From positions 5,436,250 to 5,500,249 of the forward strand of contig CM035360.1 of NCBI GenBank assembly GCA_020137815.1: a stretch of 64,000 nt of DNA, given 5' to 3'. The notes under the pieces were generated by a model. It searched no databases. It saw only the letters and a program-made list of their open reading frames with translations, and was not told where the DNA came from. Origin of the DNA: Hormiphora californensis. Taxonomy: Eukaryota; Ctenophora; Tentaculata; Cydippida; Pleurobrachiidae. Of this stretch, positions 25,758 to 64,000 are shown piece after piece (position 1 is the stretch's first letter; every line of letters starts with the position of its first letter). A program made the position numbers and the translations under genes.

Positions 25758-28700
25758 CTAATCCCAGTTCATTTCTTCCATCTCTTCTTCGTGATCGTGA
25801 TCGTGATCTGCGTGTCGTGTTTCCTCGTCCTTCTCTATAGGGTCAGTAGATTCCTGTTCCACGCTGTTTTCTGAAATACGAGGTAACGATTAGGAACAAT
25901 TATTGTCAAACCTGAACATACAACCCCAAAAGGTTGGAACCTCTTTACCATTCTAAGGCCTCCTATTCAACACAAGTATGAACAATTCCAGGGAATTCTA
26001 TCGCATCGTCTAGACTCTAGAATAAGTTTGAAGTTACCTTGTTGTTGTTCAGTGGTGTAGAGGGTTAGTGGGATATCTCCTGTTACAGTGACAGAGGGTG
26101 TCGTGGTGACACCTGTCAGTGCTCTTATCACTTCAAACTAAGGGGGGGGGGGTGATATGAGAGATATAATAGGGACTAATGGAAATCAAGGTCGCTCTCT
26201 TGCTTGCCAGAATACTCTTTCTAACTCTCCCTTTCTAACTCTCTCTTTCTGGGCTCTTTCCTCTCTACACCCACGCTAATTACACACTCAACTACATAAT
26301 TGTAATTATTTTCCACACCGGACCTAAACACTACACATCACTTCCTAGACGGTCTGTTACACACAAGCTGTGATAGAACAATTCACATCTGTGTTTACAT
26401 TGTGTGTCTAGTCTGACTCACGAGTTGTAAATATCTTGAACACAACCGATCCACTTGATACTTCTCTCCCTCTACAACTTTCCAGTTCTCAGTATATGTC
26501 TTGAACACAATCTCTTTATTTAAAACACTCAATAGTCGAAACTTCGCCCTCTCATTCCAATTCTCCGATGCTGGGCCCAGTCCCCACCATTATTACCTGT
26601 CGCTCTGATAATGTGTAGATCTTGCCAGTGTTAACTACTCTGTAATCGTAGCAGCAGTCCTCGTGTGTGCTAACTTCCACAGTCGGCATGAACACTCCAA
26701 TATCAACTGGGAGGGGTGGGGAGTTAGAATGGGAGTTAGAAGAGGATTCGGGGGCAAAAGGGGAGTTAGGAGACTGGAGAGGATTAGGGGACTGGGGAGA
26801 AAGGGGGAGATGATTAGGGTAGGAAGTTAGGAAGGGAGCTAATTTCAACAATCTTTGAGGGACGGATAAGTTTTGTTTTTCAGATCCAAGCAACCGACCA
26901 ATTACACTATTTATGGCCTAAATGTACTGTGTAGAGAACTATATAAAGGAGATAGATAGAGCCATACTAGCATTATGAGCGTACAATCGTGTATAACGCT
27001 CTTTGTCTCTATGTTGTTGTCTTTGCCTTGTTGTTGTCTTTGTGTGTGTTGCCTTTTTGTATTGGCTACTGCTTGTGCAATTCACACTCTACCAGTCAAT
27101 TTGCAGTGTGGTTTGTGCGCCTAACTGACATGCAGATAGAGAGAAAAGAGAAATGGAGAGAAATTAACCAGAAGGAATCAAGACAAAAAGAGAATGAAAA
27201 TAGCTGTTATAGCTGCACACAACTCAGCTTTTAATTTGTTAGCTGAGTTGAGCGCAAAGCTAATATTTTCTAAAGATGTATTGGAGTGTGGACTATTTAT
27301 TAATCTGTATGGAATCACGATTCTTTACATTCAGTTGCCTGCCTAGATACTGCGTCATTACACGGTACACGCTAACAAAACAATAGTATTGCCTGCCATT
27401 ATCAGTGATTGTTGTTATTCATTGTTGCTGGTACAATCGATCAAATCCTTCATTAGAGCTGATTATACTCCAATATCAATAAGACAATCATAGAGAGTAT
27501 AGTTCTATAATCACATGCTGTACTGACCTTGTAGGGTGTCTCCATCAACTGAGTTCAACATATCCAGATACTGGCTTATCTCCTCACACTCCTAATAAGG
27601 AATTGTTTGGTTACTACTACTACAATACAGGAACCTAATGATGAGATACTGCAGTAACTATTGTACCAACACAGTATAACATTTTCCTGTTAAAAGATAG
27701 TATAACTTGCCTCTGTCCCCACAGTGAATAGTGTCGTGAAAATAATATCCTTTTCTTCCTCTAGCTCTTTCTCACTTCCTGGTAAAAACAAAAACTTTAA
27801 ACTCCAACTATCAGAATTTCTCTCCTCTTACCCCCCCCCCCCATTGTATGGCTAGTTTATGTTGGACCTATTTTTCGCTCAGAGTATACTAAGGTAGGGT
27901 CTGACAACCAGACAACACTCTCCTAAATTAGGGTTGCTGACAGGAACCGACCGAATCAGGAAATACTGGTCCCTGATTGGCTGATAACCAGTCACGTGAC
28001 CTAAATGACGAGTTCTGATTGGTTGTTTACTTGTTTCGGTCGGTTCCTGGTTGCTGACAACTAGACTAACCCGGGGTAATATTGAACATTTCACATGTTA
28101 TGAGGAACTCTGCATCAAACCGCTCTCCGTCCCTCACGTACATCGACCAGGCCCGTACCTCCACACTTACCACCTGAAATGATATTGTGACTTGTTACAA
28201 TTGTTGTGTACTTGCTAAAAACCTAGGATATATAAAGATTCTTCGGCCGCATTTCGTTGATCCTCCGCTGACACAATCAGTTGTTAGAATATAAAGGAGA
28301 AGTACAATCTAAAATCATTTGACAGAACTTCTTGTCTTACCTTGCCCATTATCTCAGGTTTCCCAGGCACCTCTAACCAGACATCTCCCACCACATTAAC
28401 TGCTCCCTTCCTCTCTCCATGGTGTTCACAATTAACTGATGACGTGTTATCGACCGGGGTGGTCAGGTAGGGGACGTTATCCTCTAGCACAATGTGGTGT
28501 GGGGATGCTAGATCTGGGGTGGGACACTCTGCACAGTTACCACGGCAACCTGGGGGGGGGGAGGGGGCAATTAGTAAATCATTTATAGCAGGGGTCTGGG
28601 TTAATATGGCATGGTATCGTTAGAGAAATTATCGTGAGAGAAATAGAGACAGATTAATCTATTACTAGCACTATTATATCATATCTCTTTGCACGTGATG

Positions 28701-29084
28701 ATGATGATGGTGTTTGGTAAATGTTCATCGTGCTGTAACAACAAGAAGTTGCAGTAGTGTGTGAACATTTACCAAACAAGCTGGGTGAGTATTTGCTATT
28801 AACTAGAAATGTGTACAGATAACCAGGAAACCCAATGCATGTACTGCACTTGTGCGTTACAGAGTTACAATATATATTGGCTAGATGCAAGACATTGCAG
28901 ATAAACTTGTCTAAACTTGTCCAACTTGTGTTGCCTAAAAACTTGTATCGAAAAAGTTGTCCAACTTGTATAACTATGTAACTTAAGTCACTACTCTACA
29001 ATTACACATGGTAGATAAAGTCGTCAAATAATAACCTGAGAGTAGAGCTGATAGCTGGAGGACAAGGAAAACTAACGGCGTCAT
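25758..29084 (-). CDS. Secreted acidic protein, 8 exons, family not recognised
   Basis: I do not recognise the family. Exons, with phases that agree throughout: 29084-29036, 28549-28341, 28173-28071, 27778-27711, 27591-27528, 26706-26597, 26137-26038, 25870-25758, giving 271 residues. It starts with a signal peptide (MTPLVFLVLQLSALLS), followed by a Cys-containing segment (GCRGNCAECPTPDL), a conserved-looking VVGDVWLEVPGKPEIMGKVV block, a potential N-glycosylation site (FNITP) and an acidic segment SEKELEEEKD. Later come two adjacent cysteines (STHEDCCYDYRVV). The tail is strongly acidic and His-rich (HADHDHDHEEEMEEMNWD), which could bind metal. Intron 4 appears to use a GC donor (GAG|GCAAGT). 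The start lies 403 bp from the start of the divergent anoctamin gene, so the two may share a promoter region. Confidence 0.75.
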
Positions 29085-29487
29085 ATCACGTCAAGAGGCA
29101 GAAGTGAGAAGGGAAGCTTGAAGTGCACTGAACTGCCCCCCTGTTATCTTACAGCTGATAATGAAATGTGACCACTCTAATCACCCCATGGAGCAATGGG
29201 ATATGTCTAATTTGCTTCCTCTTTTTATGTAGCCTTTCTCTATCTCCTTTTCTCTCTCTCTCTCTCTCTATCTATCTCTCTCGATCTCTCTCTCTCTTAC
29301 TCTTCTTCTCTTTCCCTTACCTGGATTTATCAATATCTCAGATTTCAGAAATCTGACCTACCAATGATTTAACCCTCCTCTCTATAATAGCAAGAATGGA
29401 ATAGCTAAATGACGAATAGAAGGTGACAGTTAAGTGGACAGGTGTAATTCAGTTGTGACAGCGGAGTGGTAATACAGTGTTTGGACC
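29085..29487. promoter_or_regulatory. Divergent promoter region between the secreted-protein gene and anoctamin
   Basis: Only about 400 bp separate the two outward-facing start codons. A CT-rich tract lies at 29.23-29.31 kb. No TATA box is evident. The regulatory role is inferred from position only. Confidence 0.5.
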
Positions 29488-46056
<16,569 letters not shown>

Positions 46057-46623
46057 TTGGTACTGAGTCATGGTGGTTTTAGTAGTGCGACTGCTTTTGT
46101 TTGAGATATAATAAGCCCATGTGGGGTTGGAGCAAGTCAAACAATGGACTACCTCTGCTTTTTGACAGCTGTTTGTGCTAGGGATATATATTATATAGGG
46201 TCAAATAATTATTGTTCGTCGTGGTTTGGCGATAAGTTAGTTAACCATTTACCATTTTATCTAAATAACCTTTATCCAAACAGCAAGAGTTTGTAAGTGC
46301 AATTATATTTAACCGATTAATTGAATAACGTTCGGTATAAAGATCTAGGGAAACATATTTTGTTTGTATAAATGGTGCTATTGTTATTTTAAGAGAGGAT
46401 TATTTTATTTGTTAGGTTTGTTACATCATTACGTCTGTTTTAAAACACAAAAATAGACTTGTTTTATACAGTCTTCAACTGTTCGAATTAAAATTTAAGT
46501 CACAAAAACGCACATTTCTGCACAGCTAAAATCAATAAGGGTCACTAAAAATTCACCAAGCTTCAACCCAGAGCTGTACTCAGTACATGATATCACACAA
46601 GGTTATTTCACATCTAATTATTC
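46057..46623. other. Spacer between convergent anoctamin and oxygenase genes
   Basis: AT-rich sequence with no recognised feature; it must hold the two 3' UTRs. Confidence 0.6.
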
Positions 46624-48274
46624 TCAGTCCCCCGTACACCCGGATTTCGGACACGTTTCTGTGTCCTGTTCGTGTACCCCCAGTAGTCCGGGCTCTACTC
46701 CAGGCAGATAGTCCCTCATCCACTCCCCGAATATCTTGTAACGAGCACCAGCCCGGGTTGGTCGACCCGTCAGGGTTGTACCCACGTCAGCATCAAATCT
46801 GTCGAAAGTTGGGTAATTATTGATGAATTGTTGATACTGAGTAGTACCATTTGATATCTTAAATCCACGAATTGTTTCACCCATTCGAAGCGAACTTACG
46901 AGGGTGTAAAAAAGAAGGGAATTGAGAATCGTTCCTGGTGAATTTGTCTCACTCTGTGTCGTACAGCCAGGACCCTCCCATCAGTAATATCGGATATAAG
47001 GGTACCAATGTTTACTATAAATCCCTCCCCTGAGGTAGGGACATCCCAGTAACGGTCCTGATAGAGAGCTTCCAGACCAGGGTTCTGAAGGGATTAGATT
47101 CAGTTAATATTACCAGAATTATAGGATGGATTTCATGATTATACTCTACCGATCTGCTTCTTGATTCAATATTTGGAATGTTCATTGTTCAAGAGGGATA
47201 GAAAGAAGGGTAACGTCAAATTCTCTAACCTGAAACGTAGAAAGAATGGTAACGGTTGAATCCTCATGTTCTAACTCAGTTAACCTATCCTCTGTCCCTG
47301 CTGGGTACCTCCTTAGACCCAGAGTACTAAACTCATGCTCCTTAAATCTGTCCGATAATTCAGGGTGTCCCAACACTGAGCCAATACACCTTACGACAGC
47401 CTTCCCTACTGATCGTCGTGTTTCAAAACTTTTAATGAAGGAGTTCTTGAAGTGTGTATCAAACATGGGGTCATTTGTTTTCGGCCACAGATTAGTTTCC
47501 CTCCCAACACCTCTGTACAATTCTAAACTGTTCTCAGTCGATGGGGGTTTGAAGCGAGGAATGTCATTAAAAGGTCCAATATTGTACATTTCCTTGAATT
47601 GTGTAGTAAGACCACCAACTAACGGCCCATATCCTCGATAAGCGTTGGTGCTTTCCTGCCTATGTTTCTTTACTGCAAGTGCCATTTTGGTCTTCAAGGG
47701 CAGTTTGAAGAATGATTTGAGTGTTTTTAGCTCCTCAGACGAGTTATAAGAAGGGATGTCTTGTACAAAAAACAGCCCAAATTGGACCATTGACGAGAGA
47801 AGACGTTGTTGGGTTGTAGAGTTGTTGTCCATGAGGTCATCATACCTAATTGATGCGGCATCGAGGAAGGGATTCTCAGGTTTCGCCGCTAGTGATCTGC
47901 GGGAGAGAAACGGAGTTATTCACATTCATACCTCACAATGAATTATGAATTCCCAGAGGTGAATATGGCTCATGAGTAACAGAGACGAATATTAAGATGA
48001 CCATAATCAATTCATACAGCTGCTGCAGTTCTCCCATAACGGCTCCACGTGCGATGTACGAAGCAATTGAGTCACGCGCGCACACTCTCTTGTGTAAAAA
48101 GCACACAACTCGTGGCGCGGTGACTAGCGGCCGTAGAGTGTACCAAATCGAAAGTGAAACTAACCTCAAAAAACTGGCTGGAAAATCGAGAAAGAAGCCA
48201 TTTGAGAAGAGGGTTTTACAGCCAAATAAAACCGCAAGAAAAGCCACGGATATTGCAAATAAACGACTTGACAT
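46624..48274 (-). CDS. 2-oxoglutarate/Fe(II)-dependent oxygenase of the isopenicillin-N-synthase fold, with N-terminal signal or anchor
   Basis: Exons: 48274-48165, 47896-47230, 47084-46900, 46798-46624; phases agree; 378 residues. The family uses 2-oxoglutarate and O2 to oxidise small molecules. Residues 1-36 form a hydrophobic leader (SRLFAISVAFLAVLFGCKTL). The DIOX_N part contains LLSSMVQFGLFFVQDI and AYRGYGPL. The Fe(II) ligands are visible as His and Asp in LEHEDSTVTIL and the distal His in LAVRHRV; the 2-oxoglutarate-binding Arg-x-Ser motif is in QERFSIPFFF. The last exon encodes a Gly/Pro-rich tail with two cysteines. A hydrophobic N-terminus is unusual for the mostly cytosolic family and suggests a lumenal or membrane-anchored enzyme. 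The substrate cannot be told. It is convergent with anoctamin. Confidence 0.88.
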
Positions 48275-49634
<1,360 letters not shown>

Positions 49635-51104
49635 CACGGTGCCCCTGAAGGACGTTCCACCTCGACCGAGTCCCCCAGCAAAACGAACGGTTGTGTGACC
49701 TAAAGGGGACCTCTGGGAACTACGGAGGACCGTGGGGGAAAAGATTTAAAAGTAGCCTAAAAAATTAAAACGATAGAAAGATAGCTATCGTTTTTTTCAC
49801 TTTGAAAATACGACATTTCTTTAACAAAATCCTTGATCAGGAAGATGCAAGTGTCTCCCACCTATTTTTTGACGTAGAATCGAATGCCGTTGAAGTCAAA
49901 TCTCTAAAATGTTAGAAAAATGGTGAAAATCGCGTTTTTAGGTGTTTTTTGGTGAAAAAAAGCGTTCAAACTGGTACTAGATGATGAGATAGAGTCCCAA
50001 AAGTATGACAAATCGCTTTTTTGGGACCTTTTCGCCCTAGAAGCAGATTTTTATGAAAATCTGGTTCAGCGCCTATTCTCTGTATACTTTCAAAGAAGGT
50101 GAATATTGCTCTAATTTAGCCAATTTTGAAGAAAAGTCATCCAAAACAGTACTAGATGATGAGATAGTGGCCCAAAAATATAACTAATCGATGTTTTGGG
50201 TCTTTTCCGTCCTAGAAACAAATTTGCATGGCGGTCGGATGATACGTTTCCTCTCGGTAGGCCTCTGAAGTAGGTGGAAATAGCCAAAATATAGCGATTG
50301 CGGCAAATGAATGTGAATAAACGTTTACCAAACCCACTTCATCATCATGTATGGCTCTTGCATAGTCCAGTAGCCCAGAGATAGGTCATACATGATGCTA
50401 AAGTGGGTTTGGTCAACGTTTATTCACATTCATTTGCCGCAATCGCTATATTTTGGCTATTTCCACCTACTTCAGAGGCCTACCGAGAGGAAACATATCA
50501 TCCGACCGCCATGCAAATTTGATTCTAGGACGGAAAAGACCCAAAACATCGATTAGTTATATTTTTGGGCCACTATCTCATCATCTAGTACTGTTTTGGA
50601 TGACTTTTCTTCAAAATTGGCTAAATTAGAGCAATATTCACCTTCTTTGAAAGTATACAGAGAATAGGCGCTGAACCAGATTTTCATAAAAATCTGCTTC
50701 TAGGGCGAAAAGGTCCCAAAAAAGCGATTTGTCATACTTTTGGGACTCTATCTCATCATCTAGTACCAGTTTGAACGCTTTTTTCACCAAAAAACACCTA
50801 AAAACGCGATTTTCACCATTTTTCTAACATTTTAGAGATTTGACTTCAACGGCATTCGATTCTACGTCAAAAAATAGGTGGGAGACACTTGCATCTTCCT
50901 GATCAAGGATTTTGTTAAAGAAATGTCGTATTTTCAAAGTGAAAAAAACGATAGCTATCTTTCTATCGTTTTAATTTTTTAGGCTACTTTTAAATCTTTT
51001 CCCCCACGGTCCTCCGTAGTTCCCAGAGGTCCCCTTTAGGTCACACAACCGTTCGTTTTGCTGGGGGACTCGGTCGAGGTGGAACGTCCTTCAGGGGCAC
51101 CGTG
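49635..51104. mobile_element. 1.47 kb foldback element with TGAA target duplication
   Basis: Two arms of about 715 bp (49635 to ~50352 and ~50386 to 51104) are almost perfect inverted repeats around a ~35 bp loop. The ends read CACGGTGCCCCTGAAGGACG and its reverse complement. A 4 bp TGAA flanks both sides (49631-49634 and 51105-51108). No coding capacity was seen, so it would need a transposase in trans. Near-identity of the arms points to recent insertion or arm correction. Confidence 0.95.
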
Positions 51105-51360
51105 TGAAAAGAACGTACAGCTATATGGTTTTGTTGGGGGAAGATTTTTGAAATCGGTATAACAATAATTAAACAGACAACTCCAATCCCTTCGTGTCAC
51201 ACTCCTCTTTCTCATTTCGCACAACATCAATAACATAGCTTCAAGAGAGCACGAATAAATTAACGAGCAAATTTAAAATAATTCCAGAAAACAATATCAT
51301 CAGTCTCTAAAAGCTTCCAGTAGTCCATTTCTCTCTCTATCTCTACCTCCCTCTCTCACC

Positions 51361-62045
<10,685 letters not shown>

Positions 62046-64000
62046 GGTAACCACCACTCCGGATACTAGTAGCAGTAGGGTAATAAGTTGAACATGTCGG
62101 CAGCAGTAGAACGAGATGGGCATCAACTTAATGTTAATATATCATCTCATGGTGCATGTGCTAACAACTCGAACTGCAAAATGAGGCATTTGGAGCAGGC
62201 AGTCAGGGAGGACGATGAGGTGTTACAGGGGCGTGGATATTTAAAGAGGGAGAGAGAGAGAGTAGACCACATGATAGAGAGAGAGGAGAAGGAAGAGAGA
62301 GTAGAACGAATGCATAGACTTAGATTAGATCATCATGGATGCTACATCGAGAATGAAATGAGCTTGGGCATGTGGCTTTTTGGTTCCGGCCTGCTTCTCT
62401 CTCTCACTTTTTCTACTGGGCGGGATGGGTTTCTCTTCGGCGGGCCTCTCGTCCGCCTTGCGTTCTATGTTCTCTATACTAACTGTGACATGGTATGACG
62501 TCTACGACACTACACAGTAACACAACTGTTTACAGGGACCTGCAGCATTGCGAAACATTAACTTAACTCAATGCTCTATTTTAAGGTTATGTAGGTTGCA
62601 CAATATTGACTTGAGCAATAATTCCTAAAACAATTCTTTCTCTCACAAAAGACTGCCCTCATCTGAACACACTGAACTCAGAACTTTAACAGTAAAGCAA
62701 CATTCCCCTGTGTGGTGTTTTCTAGAACTTGTATTGCACATTCGGGGAGGCTGTGAAGTCAACAAAAAGAAAACTACTCAACAACTGGTTGTTGAAAATT
62801 CCCGCAACACCGAGAAACAAGTTATCACACTCTGAATAGAGGACGAGAATAATATGTAACGACACGAGAGAGATGAGAAACAGAGGTAAGTTGATCAATG
62901 TACACGATGTGAGAGAGGGCCCTAGCTTGCTCTTGAAACTCTAGACGCTAGTCAGTGTTTGTTTTTCATCTTTCCACTGCCAATATATTCGCTTCCTTTT
63001 TAAATTTTCTAGTTTTTATTCTATGATCTGATGTTCCTATCAATATTTTCCTTTCTCAATTCTTTCCCTGACTCATATAATATGACGTTGACAGGTATTT
63101 AAAAACACCTGCTTCAACCTAAATACACACTGCAAGAAAAACAGAGAGAGAGAAAGAGAGAGAAAGAGAGACAGAGGGGGAGAAAGAGAGACTAAGAGAG
63201 GGAGAAAGAGAGAGAGAGAGAGAGACAGAGAAATGGAAGAAAGATATTGGTCAACAAGGGATCAGTGATAGGAGCCGTACCATGTGAAAGGACAACTACA
63301 GTCGCAGAGATTGTACAATATGAATATGGATGCCGATATCAAGGAGAAAAACACAATAGATCACATCGAGCTCCATGACTTTTCATGTGGCTATGTGAAT
63401 AACACTCCACATGCCAAACAACATACAATGCCCAAAAGCAGAGGAAAATGGAAACAGAAAAAATAGAAAACACAGCAAAACGCACCTAACTTCATTATCA
63501 AACGAGAGGCAGGGTTTCATGGAACTACGTCCTATCTGCGATATATGTGGGTTGCATAATCATTATTAAGTGAAGGAATGATATTCCTGTAAGATAAAAT
63601 AAAGAGTGAAGGCCAAAGAAGTCAAAAACAGTGAAGAAAGAAAAAAGACACACAATTTAAGAGTTGAGAGTAATTATTTTGGACAGCTGCAGACAGCAAC
63701 GTGCGTCATATAAGTTAATCCGGGCAAAATCATGTTATGTGGGGGGATCTTTCTTTCTTTTACTTTCTCTCATGATAGGTATTTGGGAGGACACAACTCT
63801 CTCTCTATCTCTCTGCTTTAATTTGAAATGTAGTAGATCTCGACTACTAAGGGAGCTGGTGCAGTACTGTGGAGATCATGCTGTCAAGGACAGAAATGGA
63901 AAATGAGATTGAGATCATACGACATACACAGCTCAGATGAATTGTATGATACTGTTGTGGGAGGGAGTCTGAATACCCTCGTTCAGAAACAAAATATATC
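62046..64000. other. Noncoding region upstream of the phosphatase
   Basis: Only simple repeats were seen, notably the GA-rich tract at 63141-63232. The phosphatase promoter should lie near 62.05-62.5 kb. Confidence 0.5.

Noticed and set aside
62088-62498. Plus-strand frame of 136 residues
   Set aside because: It is GA-biased, overlaps the antisense phosphatase start, and shows no domain or splice context.

Overview
The window reads as nuclear DNA of an intron-rich invertebrate animal. Genes are split into many short exons with GT-AG introns from about 50 bp to over 5 kb. Long (GA/CT)n tracts, minisatellites and palindromic foldback elements fill the spacers. The gene families (TRF-type telobox protein, PHTF, anoctamin, INPP5K-like phosphatase, sushi proteins) are animal ones. 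An early-branching metazoan such as a sponge fits, but nothing here fixes the species. All exon structures below were read by eye from codon phase, splice sites and remembered family motifs; no transcript or database support was available.

Layout. 0-2.7 kb: the 3' part of an unrecognised plus-strand gene. 3.1-4.55 kb: minus-strand telomere-repeat-binding-factor-like gene, with an 830 bp foldback element at its 5' side. 5.5-7.3 kb: noncoding DNA and a decayed transposon ORF holding a 146 bp MITE. 8.05-23.96 kb: a 19-exon minus-strand PHTF gene whose introns hold a SOUL haem-binding gene, foldbacks and satellites. 25.76-29.08 kb: an 8-exon minus-strand secreted acidic protein. 29.49-46.06 kb: a 29-exon plus-strand anoctamin whose introns hold a frameshifted sulfotransferase, an antisense LINE and several splice-site repeats. 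46.6-48.3 kb: minus-strand 2-oxoglutarate oxygenase. 49.6-51.1 kb: a 1.47 kb near-perfect foldback element with a TGAA target duplication. 51.36-62.05 kb: minus-strand INPP5K-like phosphoinositide 5-phosphatase; its 5.3 kb first large intron holds two tandem antisense secreted sushi proteins. 62-64 kb: noncoding.

Three themes stand out. First, nesting: four genes and a LINE sit inside introns of larger host genes. Second, repeated tandem duplication of exon edges, giving arrays of decoy donors or acceptors in PHTF and anoctamin introns. Third, dispersed small palindromic elements, notably a double hairpin with a GCCGAAGGC apex found three times with different stem sequences but preserved pairing.
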